Shown here: one piece after another, positions 45,861 through 56,823 of the stretch
How the letters are laid out: the number at the start of each line of letters is the position of its first letter
Position numbering within the stretch: the first letter of the stretch is position 1
DNA from: Nilaparvata lugens
Taxonomy: Eukaryota > Arthropoda > Insecta > Hemiptera > Delphacidae
Length of the DNA: 64,000 nt
Reading direction: 5' to 3'
NCBI RefSeq assembly: GCF_014356525.2
Contig: NC_052517.1
Location: forward strand, 3,230,742 to 3,294,741
Made by a program: the position numbers and the translations under genes
The notes under the pieces: model-generated
The model's input: the letters and a program-made list of their open reading frames with translations, nothing else
The model's database searches: none
What the model was told of the DNA's origin: nothing

Positions 45861-46750
45861 ATGGCATATCTTTTTTCTATTGTAATGTTGAAAGAAGCAG
45901 ACCCGTTTCTGATTGGGTAGTTGACAATATTTATTCATTAATGTGTTGATAATTCATATTAGCATCATAGACAAACGAAAACTATGAATTTAGTTCATCT
46001 CTGAATGCATCAAACACGACAAGTCTGTTACACTTCTAGGTGTGTTCTAGGTGGGTTCCGAATCACTACTTTAGTGTTAAACGAAAGCCATGACAACTAG
46101 TAGAGCTAATCTCTATCTTCATATGTGGTTAAGTGGTAGAGTATACATTACAGTCCAAACTTCGTCACGTCATCAAATCAAAAAATCATTCCATTCTATT
46201 TTTGTGATTTCAAGCTTTTGTTAAGTGCTACTTCATATTTTTAGGTGGGTTCCGAACCACCGGAAAAGCCGTGAAAGTCATAGCAGTGAAGTCAATTATT
46301 GTGAAAAATTCTTGTTAGTTCTGCGATATTTCCAAAAAACTAATTTTTTAAATGTGTTTCACTAGGTTTTACTCAACTATTGTGAACAATATTGTTGTTA
46401 GATTTTTGTGAACTATTTTCAAAATTTGACAGTTGTTAGACCTGATACAGCGTGTCGTGGTGATTGGCCAGTATTGTATTAGCAGTGTTGCCAACTGAAT
46501 TCTGTTCTAAAACAACATACGTTTCCCGCCGTTTTTCTGTTGTGAGGTTGGCAGCAGCGCTGGTTTTGGCGGGAGTTTTCGGTTGACACTATATGCTTTC
46601 TGTCGCTGCCTGGAAAGTAGAAAGAAGAGAAAGGAGAGAAGAAGAAGATGAAGAAGAAAATGAAATCTTGAGATTAGTGATAGAATAACATGAGAGAAGG
46701 TAGAAAGGATAGAAGGTAGAAGGTTGTTACGATAGGAAGTGAAAAATATT
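45861..46750. other. Unassigned stretch
   Basis: AGGTGGGTTCCGAA occurs at about 46046 and 46243. 46480-46620 is GC-richer ('GGCAGCAGCGCTGGTTTTGG'), but I found no splice-bounded frame. Confidence 0.35.
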
Positions 46751-47232
46751 TCTCAAGTCTTATCAAAAGCCCTCAGGTTTTAGCCATAAATTAAGAGCTT
46801 GAGCTTCTCAATAATAGATGAATTATTGAAATTGAAATAATATGATCATAATTAATCATTAAAAAATATGTGGGGAATACCTATGAATGTCCTCCAATGC
46901 TATTAGCAGCGTGACAATCAGGTTTATGTTTCTGGTGGAATATGCCCTCAGATTTTAACATGAAATTATAAGCTTAGGGTCCTTATAATGAATCAACTAA
47001 AATTAAAATGAAGGGGTAATATATTAATTTATTGATAAGAATATGAAAACCACCTGAGAACCGGTTCCTGGATGAATTGATGCCCTCAGTTTTAAACTTG
47101 GAATAAAGAGCTTAGTGTCTACAAAATTGGATGAATTGAAATTGAATAAAATGACAAATAATGATATTTATTATTATTAATATTAAAAATGACAAATAAT
47201 ATCAATTTATTGATGAAAAATGTTGGAAATAC
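46751..47232 (-). repeat. Three diverged intronic units, one with a relic exon end
   Basis: GCCCTCAG.TTTTA..... followed by ~150 bp recurs at about 46769, 46943 and 47083, with GAATTATTGAAATTGAAAT-type text after it. The segment 46879-46943 resembles the last 60 bases of the exon at 47233-47417. On the minus strand it reads FHQKHKPDCHAANSIGGHS then a stop, against FHQEHRPSCPAADTIGGHSQ in the exon, and it is followed by GTATTCC like the real donor. This looks like a local duplication that included the exon's end. Confidence 0.6.
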
Positions 47233-47417
47233 CTGAGAATGTCCTCCAATAGTATCAGCAGCAGGACAGCTGGGTCTATGCTCCTGATGGAATTTGGGTT
47301 GATAGGGCTCCAGCATTCGGATTTTGCCCCAGCGGTTGAAGAACAGAGCAATGGCTGCCACCCATAGCACCAACACCATTATCACTATCAGTGCCTCTTC
47401 TGTGCGTATCACTACAC
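47233..47417 (-). CDS. Internal exon: single-pass membrane protein, FNDC4/5-like
   Basis: 185 bases on the minus strand lie between acceptor TTAATTCCAG and donor CTCAG|GTATTTC. After two bases completing a codon it reads VVIRTEEALIVIMVLVLWVA and continues AIALFFNRWGKIRMLEPYQ, then a polar tail with PSCPAADTIGGHSQ. The hydrophobic run IVIMVLVLWVAAIALFF is one membrane helix followed by positive charges, so the tail is likely cytoplasmic. From memory, the pattern T.E.LI....L.W...IALF followed by ..I...EP resembles the membrane segment of FNDC4/FNDC5-type fibronectin III proteins. That homology is an inference. The exon begins in phase 1, matching the end of 59947-60114, and ends in phase 0. The FN3 domain is not in the window. 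Confidence 0.75.
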
Positions 47418-47528
47418 CTGGAATTAATACAAAACAATCAATATTATTGATTACAATAATACTATCACATGCAATATAATCATATTATCAGATGTTATTT
47501 CAAGAAGAAATTCTGATTCAATGATTAA

Positions 47529-48288
47529 TATCGGGGCATGATAAATCCAATGATAATATCGAGCTTCGCTCGTTATTTATTTATCGATAAACAGAAATTA
47601 ACTCTTTTAAATGATTGGGGAAGGACTAACAGGCACAGTACAAAACTGTTTCTCCCCCGAATTTTGATTTATACACTATACACTATAAATATTCCAAAAA
47701 GTAGGTTATGTTCCATACACTTGAATTCAGGTCAAATTTTCAGTCCAAATATTTGAAAACAGAAGTTCCAATTTAGATTGCTAACAAACCAAATTGAATA
47801 ACAAAATAACACTCACTAATCACTTAAAACTGTAAAATTATGATTTACTTTGAATATTATGATATACCAAGTCATGTCAACAAATCAGATTATTTTGATC
47901 AAGTCTATTAAATTTCTAGATTTCTCGCGAGATACGGTAAGCTGATTGATTACACAGCTGATCTCCCACACAGGCACACGCATCTTCTGTTATTGACAGA
48001 CGACAAAATCATCATCTGTTTTTCCAAGGATGAATTATCCTTTTTATGTCCTTCAGCGAGTTTTCCCAGCGATGAGACCTAGTGCAATCGAATCTTTATA
48101 CATGTATAATGTAATGTAATGTAATGTATAATGTAAATCTAATACACATGTATTATAAACCTACTATGTTCTGAATTTCGTGAAAATCGTTAGAGCCGTT
48201 TTCGAGATCCGTTGAACATGAAGAACCATAAAATATAAATAACCAAATATGAAAATATATACAGAAATTTCTCGCTTAATATAATAGG
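47529..48288 (+). mobile_element. Repeat family R, uninterrupted copy
   Basis: From AATATCGGGGCATGATAAATC through 'TAGGTTATGTTCCATACACT' and GAGCCGTTTTCGAGATCCG to TCTCGCTTAATATAATAG. It shows the pre-insertion form of 21184-22783. Confidence 0.65.
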
Positions 48289-48299
48289 ATTATTAAACG

Positions 48300-48570
48300 A
48301 AATTCTCAATTGAATGCTGTAATTCACCCCGAAGACTTCTGCTACTGCAATAATATTGACAACAGGGTAAACAGCTAGATGGAAATTCGATGAGCACTTC
48401 TACTATTGATTAGTAGTTTAGCTAGATATTTACCCTGTTACCAAAATTTGAAGTAGCAGAAGTCTTCGGGGTGAATTACAGCATTCAATTGAGATTTTCG
48501 TTTGTAATAATTAATAATTCATTAGCATTTGAATAATTGCAATATCTCAGTAATTCCCATCTCTAATTCT
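48300..48570. mobile_element. Palindromic SINE copy lacking the tRNA-like heads
   Basis: The outer arms GCTGTAATTCACCCCGAAGA and TCTTCGGGGTGAATTACAGC are inverted about 150 bp apart. The centre with the tRNA-like segments is deleted, leaving a near-perfect foldback. Confidence 0.75.
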
Positions 48571-48789
48571 GATTCAATTGTTTTAGTGAGAATCTGCAAG
48601 AAATCTCTAACTCTATAATATTAATATTCGTATGGCTTTTTTCAACAACTACAAGACTTAACCAATTTCGGACTATGTGTAACCTTATATAAATTTGGTA
48701 GAGGAGAGGAATAGCACAAGGTTACCTTATTTTTTCTCTCCCTATCATTTTGATGATGTACTTATTGTATGAATCACTATGCAAAATAA

Positions 48790-48945
48790 AGAATATGTAT
48801 AAAAACATTGGTGGGGAGTCCCTGACGGAAGTTCCACCTGGCCTGAATATATCATTTGAGCCGTCAATGGGCCTTACCACTGTCATACTTCAGCTGGGAC
48901 CGACAGTTTAACGTACCCATCCGATAACGATATGAGAGATTGTCT
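48790..48945 (+). repeat. Repeat family E copy
   Basis: 'GTGGGGAGTCCCTGACGGAA' to 'AACGTACCCATCCGATAACG'. The reverse complement recurs at 59177-59325. Class unknown, possibly a LINE or SINE 3' part. Confidence 0.65.
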
Positions 48946-50112
48946 CAACATACATATATATCTAGGGTGGGATTCTTCACTTCAAACTGTAAGCATCCCT
49001 TAGGAATAACATGAATGCTCCCCATTGGACAAATGCTGACAGATTTTAGTGAAATAGTGACAGATTGTCTGCTGTTATAGAGTCCAGTTAGGTATCATTT
49101 CTTGTTCAAGAGGGAACGATATTTCTGTCTTCCTATCTTGCAAGTGACAGTAGCTGATAGGGAGTTTGGAATTCTCTCCTCTCATTCTCTGTATCTTTTG
49201 TCTCTTTCCATTTTCCGTCTCTTTTGTCTCTCTCCCTTTCTCTCACGTTTCTCTCTTTTGTCCACCTCCAATCTCACACTTACTTCCTTTCACCTTTTCT
49301 TTCTAGGGAGTTTTCTCTCATCTGAAAAATTTCTCTCTTCTCACTCTCTGTTGCTCTTGTGTCTCTTCATTCCTCTCTTCTCCCTTTTCCTATCTCACTT
49401 ACTCTTTCTATCACTCTCTCTCTCTCTTTCTCTTTCTCTCTCTCTCTCTCTTACACTTTCCTGATAAATTTATTTCATATCTCTGGCAATATTCACACTG
49501 TAATTTTTCTGATGAACTTCTCATATTCTCTTCAACTATTATTGTAGTTTCACTTTCTCCATGTTTTTGTCTGTCTCTCTCTCTCTCTCTCTACCGGTCA
49601 GTAATTCTCATTGATGTATTATCCATACTTTGTGAAATTCGTTGAATAACTAGCATTATCGTCAGTGAATATTGTAACATAGCCTACATAAATAAAGAAA
49701 TCAAATCTAATCTAACCTCTCTCTTCCCTTATTTTGTCTCGCTCTCAATTATTATCTCTCACTCTTTCCCTGTCATATATAGATCCTATTGATGAATTCC
49801 GATCACTCTCTATTTTTTCAATTTCTATTTTTACTTTCAATGTAGTGTTGTTCCTGGTCATATCATTCTTTTTTATACTCTTAATATCATCCACACCCTT
49901 TTCTCTCTCAGTTTCTCTCCATCACTCTATCTTTTTTGTGACATATTTATAAACGTTCTTGCTAAATGTCTCTCAACTTCTTCTTCGCAATCTCCACATT
50001 TCTATTTTTTGTTGTAATCTCTGTTTTCTGATAATCTCGACTTGATAATTGTCATTCATCATCATCTCTCTCTCTCTCCCTCTCTCTTTCTCTTTGGTAG
50101 AGAGTTAGTTTT

Positions 50113-50400
50113 GGTAGAGAGTTAGTGGGGAGGATATTTTTAATATTGTTTCCGAAGAATGGACATTGATAAGTCCAAAGCTCCGCCAATTTATGTAGAT
50201 GCATAACAATATGATTATTATCTATAGTTATTATATTACAAATTGCTTTTCATATCATATACAGTTCAATAGTTATTTTCCTAGTCTATATTATGTAAAT
50301 TCATCTATAATTTTGCTGTATTGTAAGCTATTGTATATAAGTGTATAAGCCAGTATATATTGTAATCTACATAAATAAAGTACTCAATCAATCAATCAAT
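50113..50400 (+). mobile_element. Repeat family A in first duplicate
   Basis: Full copy. An extra GGTAGAGAGTTAGTT precedes it, a small local duplication of its 5' edge. Confidence 0.85.
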
Positions 50401-51126
50401 CTCTCTCTCTTACACTTTCCTGATAAATTTATTTCATATCTCTGGCAATATTCACACTGTAATTTTTTTGATAAACTTCTCATATTCTCTTCAATCATTA
50501 TTGTAGTTTTACTCTCTCCATGTTTTTGTCTCTCTCTCTCACACTCTCTCTCTCCCTCTCTCTCTCTCTCTCTCGCTCTCTCTCTACCGGTCAGTAATTC
50601 TCATTGATGTATTATCTATACTTTGTGAAATTCGTTGAATAACTAGCATTATCGTCATTATCGTCAGTGAATATTGTAACATAGCCTACATAAATAAAGA
50701 AACCAAATCTAATTTAACCTCTCTCTTCCCTTATTTTGTCTCGCTCTCAATCATTATCTCTGATTCTTTCCCTATCATATATAGATCATATTGCTGAATT
50801 CCGGATCACTCTCTGTTTTTTATTTTTTTATTTTTACACTTTCACTGTACTGTTGTTCCTGTTTATATAATTCTTTTTTATACTCTTGATATCATCTACA
50901 CCCCTTTCTCTCTCAGTTTCTCTCTATCGCTCTATCTTTTTTGTAACATATTCATAAACTTTCTTAATAAATGTCTCTTCAATTTGCAAAATGCAATGCA
51001 AAATGCAAAATGTCTCTTCAAAATGCAATCTTCTATTTATTGTTTTAATATCTGTTCTCTGATAATCTCGTCTTGATAATTGTCATTCATCATCTCTCTC
51101 CCTCTCTCTCACCCCCTCTCTCTTTT

Positions 51127-51405
51127 GGTAGAGAGTTAGTGGGGAGGATATTTTTAATATTGTTTCCGAAGAATGGACATTGATATGTCCAAAGCTCCGC
51201 CAATTTATGTAGATGCATTACAATATAATTATCTATAGTTATTATATTACAAATTGTTTTTTCATATCATATACAATTCAATAATTATTTTCTTAGTCTA
51301 TATTATGTAAATTCATCTATAATTTTGCTGTATTGTAAGCTATTGTATATACGTGTATAAGCCTGTATATATTGTAATCTACATAAATAAAGTACTCAAT
51401 CAATC
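51127..51405 (+). mobile_element. Repeat family A in second duplicate
   Basis: Full copy with a short (AATC)2 tail. Confidence 0.85.
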
Positions 51406-51720
51406 TCTCTCTTTTCCTCTTCTACACTCGTGACATTCACACTATCTTGCTGAATGTCCCTCACCCCTCATATCTTGAAATCTATATTGTTGAATCTTTT
51501 TGATACCCTTCTCATATTCTCTGTCATTCACCACTTACTTCCTCTCTCGCCCTTTCTCTCCCTCACACACACGTACAATTTCCCTTTCTCTTTCTCATAA
51601 CCGAGTACAATGTCTGTGAAGGCTGGGGACTATCAGATTAGATAGGACTACCTATTCAACGAAAGGGCTCTCCTGTGGATATCAATCTTTTTCTCTCCTC
51701 TTATTGTTCTCCTGCTCATT

Positions 51721-52070
51721 CTCCTTCTTCTTCTTCTTCTTCTTCTTCTTCTTCTTCTTCTTCTTCTTCTTCTTCTTCTTCTTCTTCTTCTTCTTGTTCT
51801 TCTTCTTCTCTTCTTCTTCTTCTTCTTCTTCTTCCTTTTCTTTCTTCTTCTTCTTCTTCTTCTTCTTCTTCTTCTTCTTCTTCTCTTCTTCTTCTTCTTC
51901 TTCTTCGTCTTCTTCTTCTTCTTCTCTTCTTCTTCTCTTCTTCTTCTTTCTTCTTCTTCTTCCTTCTTCTTCTTCTTCTTCTTCTTCTTCTTCTTCTTCT
52001 CTTCTTCTTCTTCTCTTCTTCTTCTTCTTCTTCTTCTTCTTCTTCTTCTTCTCTTCTTCTTCTTCTTCGC
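51721..52070. repeat. (TTC)n microsatellite
   Basis: About 350 bp of TTC with CTC, TGT and CGT interruptions. Poly-Ser/Phe/Leu frames here are artefacts. Confidence 0.97.
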
Positions 52071-52290
52071 CCACCGATAAGCTATTACCAGCTCGTAAAG
52101 ACAAGTAGTGTTGTCATCTTCTCTGCAGTGATTTGATAATAAAATAATAACTCAGTCTGTTTCTCTAGAAGAAGAACGATGATTGAGAAGATGGTGGTGG
52201 CGGAGAAGTAGGAGAAAGAGAGGGAGTAGGAGAAGGAGAGAAAGAAGAGTAGTATGATGAAAAAAGTGAAAAAATATAAAAAGGAATGAG

Positions 52291-52565
52291 ATTGATTGAT
52301 TGAGTACTTTATTTATGTAGATTACAATATATACTGGCTTATACACTTATATACAATAGCTTACAATAAAGCGAAATTATGGATGAATTTACATAATATA
52401 GACTAAGAAAATAATTATTGAACTGCATATGATATGGAAAAAGCAATTGGTAATAGCTAAAGATGATATTGTAATGCATCTACATAAATTGGCGGAGCTT
52501 TGGACATACCAATGTCCATTCTTCGGAAACAATATTAAAAATATCCTCCCCACTAACTCTCTACC
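52291..52565 (-). mobile_element. Repeat family A, full copy
   Basis: First of two head-to-tail family A copies upstream of the tRNA gene. Confidence 0.85.
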
Positions 52566-52570
52566 AGCGA

Positions 52571-52856
52571 GATTGATTGATTGATTGATTGAGTACTTTA
52601 TTTATGTAGATTACAATATATACTGGCTCGTAATATAGCTTAATATAGCTGTAATATAGCTTACAATACAGCAAAATTATAGATGAATTTACATAATATG
52701 GACTAAGAAAATAATTGTTGAACTGTATATGATATGAAAAAGCAATTTGTAATATAACAACTATAGATAATCTACATGAATTGGCGGAGCTTTGGACTTA
52801 TCAATGTCCATTCTTCGGAAAGAATATTCAAAATATCCTCCCCACTAACTCTCTAC
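52571..52856 (-). mobile_element. Repeat family A, copy with internal loss
   Basis: The second copy. It lacks the ACACTTATATACAATAG segment and has a GCTTAATATAGCTGTAATA duplication. Confidence 0.8.
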
Positions 52857-52869
52857 CAAAAAAAAACAT

Positions 52870-52942
52870 CGCCCGAACAGGGACTTGAACCCTGGACCCT
52901 TAGGTTAAAAGCCTAATGCTCTACCGACTGAGCTATCCGGGC
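52870..52942 (-). tRNA. tRNA-Lys (anticodon TTT)
   Basis: The minus-strand sequence folds as a complete tRNA. Acceptor strands GCCCGGA and TTCGGGC pair (one G-T). The D arm contains TAGCTCAGTCGGTAGAGCA, which is also a good A box. The anticodon arm TTAGG-CTTTTAA-CCTAA has TTT at the anticodon position. The T arm is CAGGGTTCAAGTCCCTG with B box GGTTCAAGTCC. The discriminator is G. A run of nine T (plus-strand A run 52858-52866) follows and would stop RNA polymerase III. No intron. It lies inside the large intron of the minus-strand gene, on the same strand. Confidence 0.97.
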
Positions 52943-53370
52943 TCAGTGTCATGTGGAGAGATTAATGAAGAATGAGAGGAGTGGAGTAGAGAACGAGTGA
53001 AAGGGTAGGAGAATAAATTGGGAGGATGAGAATTCGAAGGTTGAAACGAAGAGAACACGAAAAACTATGAATAAAATGATAGAAAAAATGGGAAGAAAAT
53101 GTAATGAAGAAAGAGATAGAAAGAATATTAGTGGGAAGAGAAGACTGCTTCTGCCAATTATTGATTATAAAGAAGGGGCTCTCCTATTTTTGTATTGTTA
53201 TGAGGAACAAAGAATCTAATCAGAGTTGAGATCATCTTTGTCAGATAGAACTTTCTGGAGAGAAACTGCAAGGCTACCGGTACACAATTTTCGTAGCAGA
53301 TAGAAAATTCTGGAAAAGAACTTAAGGTTTGTAGAATCAAAAACAAAGGATAGAGAGTGATTGAGAATAT
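52943..53370. other. GA-rich/AT-rich stretch, no gene seen
   Basis: This is the 5' flank of the tRNA gene. It contains no other RNA gene I could fold. Confidence 0.4.
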
Positions 53371-53940
53371 ACTAGTAGTTCTGTGAACAGTGGACCTCGC
53401 GCTCAGTGAGTTACATTGACCTGTTGTTATGTTTTCTCAAAAATTAATAAATATTTTATCAATTAAAAATGTCTAGAGAAAATCCTAAATAAACATAGAG
53501 CTTTCTGTCCTATCGTACCGTGACGTGTCGTCCCGGAATGTGAGTGTGAGCGCTGTTATCAGGTCTGGCTGCAACTGTCTACAACGTTGATGGAAAGATA
53601 CATTTTCAAGATGTTTGATGTTTTTGAACGGATAGTATTATAGTCCACTAGACAGCTGATTTATGATGAATAATTCTATAGTCTGATTTTTACAGTAATA
53701 TTGGCGTATGAAGGAGGCTCCTTCTCCCTTTTATATTATCCTTGAAATGCAAAATTTCCAAAAACCTTGCATATACGTCGACGCGCAATAATTTAAAAAG
53801 GAACATACCTGTCAAATTTCATGAAAATCTATTACCGCGGTTCGCCGTAAATGGGCAACATATAAACATATAAACATTTAAACATTAAGAGAAATGCCAA
53901 ACCGTCGACTTGAATCTTAGACCTCACTTCGCTCGGTCAA
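53371..53940 (-). mobile_element. Repeat family C, copy with replaced middle
   Basis: Both family C ends are present, but about 230 bp near 53395-53645, including 'GTGACGTGTCGTCCCGGAAT', replaces or extends the usual left part. Confidence 0.65.
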
Positions 53941-54007
53941 TGAGAATGGAAAATTGGGAACGAGAACAAGAACGGAGGGTTTTGGAAGAACATAAGAAAC
54001 GAAGGAA

Positions 54008-54300
54008 AAGAAGATTGATTGATTGATTGATTACTTCATGTAGATGAGCTCTTCGTCTACTTGCTCTTTACATAAAGTACTTGAAATTAAAAATAATCAT
54101 ATAATGAGTAATTCATTAAATTCAATGGATAATTTGCCAATATAATGGTTTCTGTATGGGCGCCACCCAGTCCTTTTTGACTAGGAAAATAATAGTTGAT
54201 AGATAAATACTAGTAAAATGATAAAATATAAATAAACATAACCTGAAACTCTCACTCTGGGTCGTGAATTTGGGATTTGTTGAATAAAACAAGAAATCAA
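54008..54300 (-). mobile_element. Unnamed (ATTG)n-tailed repeat
   Basis: It starts with (GATT)n then ACTTCATGTAGATGAGCTCT, the same architecture as families A and B but a different body. Only one copy in the window. Confidence 0.5.
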
Positions 54301-55974
54301 TCAGTTATTGCTAAACTATATTGAGAATTCAAATAGACGAAAATGAAATAAAGTTGCAATAATGCTGAGAAGCCTCACAAATGAGAGAAAATTAAATATG
54401 AATAGAGCTTCAAAACTAAATTTACTCAAAAATGTAATCAATTTAAAAATTGAAAATGAAGTTTTCAATTTGAATTTGATAATAACATAGAATCCAAGAA
54501 ATGCTAGTGAGTAATTAAAATCAATATATACAATTATCAATAGAATTTAAATCTTTCAAGAAATGTTCAAAACTGAAATTCAAAAGCAATAATTTAAAAT
54601 AAATTTGAAATCTATGGAATTGAATAAAAACTCTTCCTCTGAAATTACTAATAATTCTTTGTTAAACCCTACTTGAAAAAGGAAACTGGAAGGTTGTTGC
54701 TATTTTTGGCTTTAGTGGAGTCACAGATCAATAATTGAAATCCTAGTATGTGTCAATAATAAAACTGATGATAAGACTCACTGTAGCTTGATCACGTCAC
54801 TCTCCTATGAATTGTGACATCTGATGCTGCTGTTTGCCAATCCCAGAGAATACCTCCACACAGGACACTTGACACCTCTCAATGACCAATTCTTCAAGAC
54901 TGGCTTGGGACGTTCTCGTTCCTCCATATATAGCCTAATGTGTCAACCTGTCGCTCATGTGTGGGGTTCCTCTTCATAAGGGATCTGTGACTACCACCAC
55001 TACTTGCCAATATTTATCTTTCCAGTATTCAACAATATTGGGGACTCTACTTCAAACTTTATTAATTACTCGCAGTTCTCTTTCAGAGGAATAATAATCT
55101 AGAGTTTGTAATAAAAAAATAGGCTGAAGCTCATTCAAGAAAAAAAAAATTATCTTCCCTGACTCTCAGCTATGAAACTGATTCTTTAACAAGACATACA
55201 ATAATTCTTACTCTCTTAAGATTTAATCAACTCCGATAATATGAATATATACATCAATATTACATCAAAACCAATACAAAACAAACAATACAAAAATGAG
55301 AATAAATGCATCAAATTCACAAGTACCAAATACATCAATCTAAATTCAAATGTGACATAGTAACATAACATCAATCACATAAAGTAATAAATTGTAGTCT
55401 ACAGTAAAAATTAAAAAATTTAATACATAATTATTTGTAGTGCACTACCCTATATTATAAGAAACAGCCTACCTAATACTCATGAGTAATGTAACATATA
55501 ATATGGATTACCGGTATCAAAATACAGCTTTAGTGATCATTATTTACATTACCCTTGATATTTCGTTATTTATTCAATTACAAAAAGGTCGTTGAATTCC
55601 AATTGAGGCTTGTCATTGACCTCTCAGAATATTAGTTTTGCCACATGCTTGTCAAAAATCCTCAATTACCACGTGCACAACTTTCTAAAATTCCTGGTTG
55701 AAAGTGTTGAAATAACCATGCTTGAAAAGTGCTGGTCGTCATCCTATGAAACATGCCATTTCCCACATGCCATTCAAACTACACATTCACAATTATGCAT
55801 TCATGCATGCGTTCTAACAATGGGCCTGTCCTTTCTGATCCTCTGGTTGTCTTAATACCTGGAAATGCTAAATAGGTCTCCTCAAAATTGAGGAGAAGGC
55901 TTCGAAATTAATGACCACCCTGAAATTGAATGTTGGAGAGGTCATTCACCCACGGTAGGGTAGCATATTTGGTG
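54301..55974. other. AT-rich intron stretch
   Basis: Mostly AT-rich without recognisable repeats. 54785-55020 is GC-richer, but I could not find a convincing splice-bounded coding segment on either strand. Confidence 0.4.
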
Positions 55975-56229
55975 CATAGATTACAATATATAGGCTTCTG
56001 GCTTATTCACTTATACAATAGCTTACAATACAGCAAAATTATGGATGAATTTACATAGCATAAACTAAGAAAATAATTATTAAACTTCACAATGATATGA
56101 AAAAAAGAAATTTGGAATAAGTATACAAGATAATATTGTAATGAATCTACATATTGGCGCAGCTTTGGACATATCAATGTCCATTCTTTGGAAAGCATAT
56201 TAAAAATATTCTTTCAAGTAACTCTCTAG
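55975..56229 (-). mobile_element. Repeat family A, diverged tail-less copy
   Basis: It lacks the ATTG tail and the TACTTTATT word and carries many substitutions, so it is older than the others. It still reads KEWTLICPKLRQY on the minus strand. Confidence 0.75.
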
Positions 56230-56823
56230 AAGAAGAAAGAAAGAAAGAGAATGAGAAAGAGACTCGTGAAAAAGGTGGAAAAAATAAGGGAGAGAAAAGT
56301 AAAAACAGAACCACGCTGTGGGAATTAAGAAGAAACAAACGAAGAAAAATATGCAGGAAAAGAGAAAGGAAGTAGTGAAAGAGAATCAAATTCAAAAGAG
56401 GGAGGTGAAGCATGAGTAGCATGGGAAGAGAAGGACGAGAAGAGGAAGAGGAAACTAGGAGAAAGAAGAAAGAAAACCTGAGGGAGAAGAAAAATAAGTT
56501 GATACCGCAAGAGCATTATCCCATGTTACACACTTCTATTGTGGTAGCCGGAAAATGGTCGGATAAAGAAATCCCTCTTTTTCCCTCCAGAATTTTCTCG
56601 GAAAATTTGCATGACACTTGGGAAAGTGTGCTCCGAGCAACAAAAGTCAACTGGCGCACAAGTTTTTCCCACAGGAAAACTCTCGGAAAAGTCTGATAGC
56701 CATCAGCAAGATTGGAGTTTTCCACGACAGCGTATGAGGAAAGAAAATGGGAATTACGATTTTCCAGGTGATGTGGAAATGGATGAAGTCCGGAGGGACT
56801 GATATGTGGTTTATGCAGGAGAA
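56230..56823. other. GA-rich intron stretch
   Basis: Purine-rich to about 56490, then mixed sequence with 'TTTTCCCACAGGAAAACTCT'. The frames across it show no domain. No repeat found elsewhere. Confidence 0.4.

Larger units (their letters stand above)
49440..51405. repeat. ~1 kb tandem duplication
   Basis: 49440-50400 and 50401-51405 share the same order: ACACTTTCCTGATAAATTTA, CT microsatellite, 'ACCGGTCAGTAATTCTCATT', a family D-like 3' end (GCCTACATAAATAAAGAAA.C), 'CTTCCCTTATTTTGTCTCGC', 'CTTGATAATTGTCATTCATC' and a full family A copy. They differ by scattered substitutions and indels. Confidence 0.85.

Noticed and set aside
47119..47232. Extension of the membrane-protein frame past the donor to an in-frame stop
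   Set aside because: The 3' part is AT-rich intron-like sequence following a good GT donor; coding quality falls sharply at 47233.
51675..52136. Poly-Ser/Phe and Lys/Glu frames
   Set aside because: Direct products of the (TTC)n microsatellite.
54785..55020. GC-richer patch as a possible exon or promoter
   Set aside because: A TATA-like word exists on the minus strand, but no frame bounded by splice sites or start codon is convincing.
55610..55855. 81-codon open frame with a hydrophobic end
   Set aside because: No domain, no splice context and AT-rich surroundings; length is within chance for this region.
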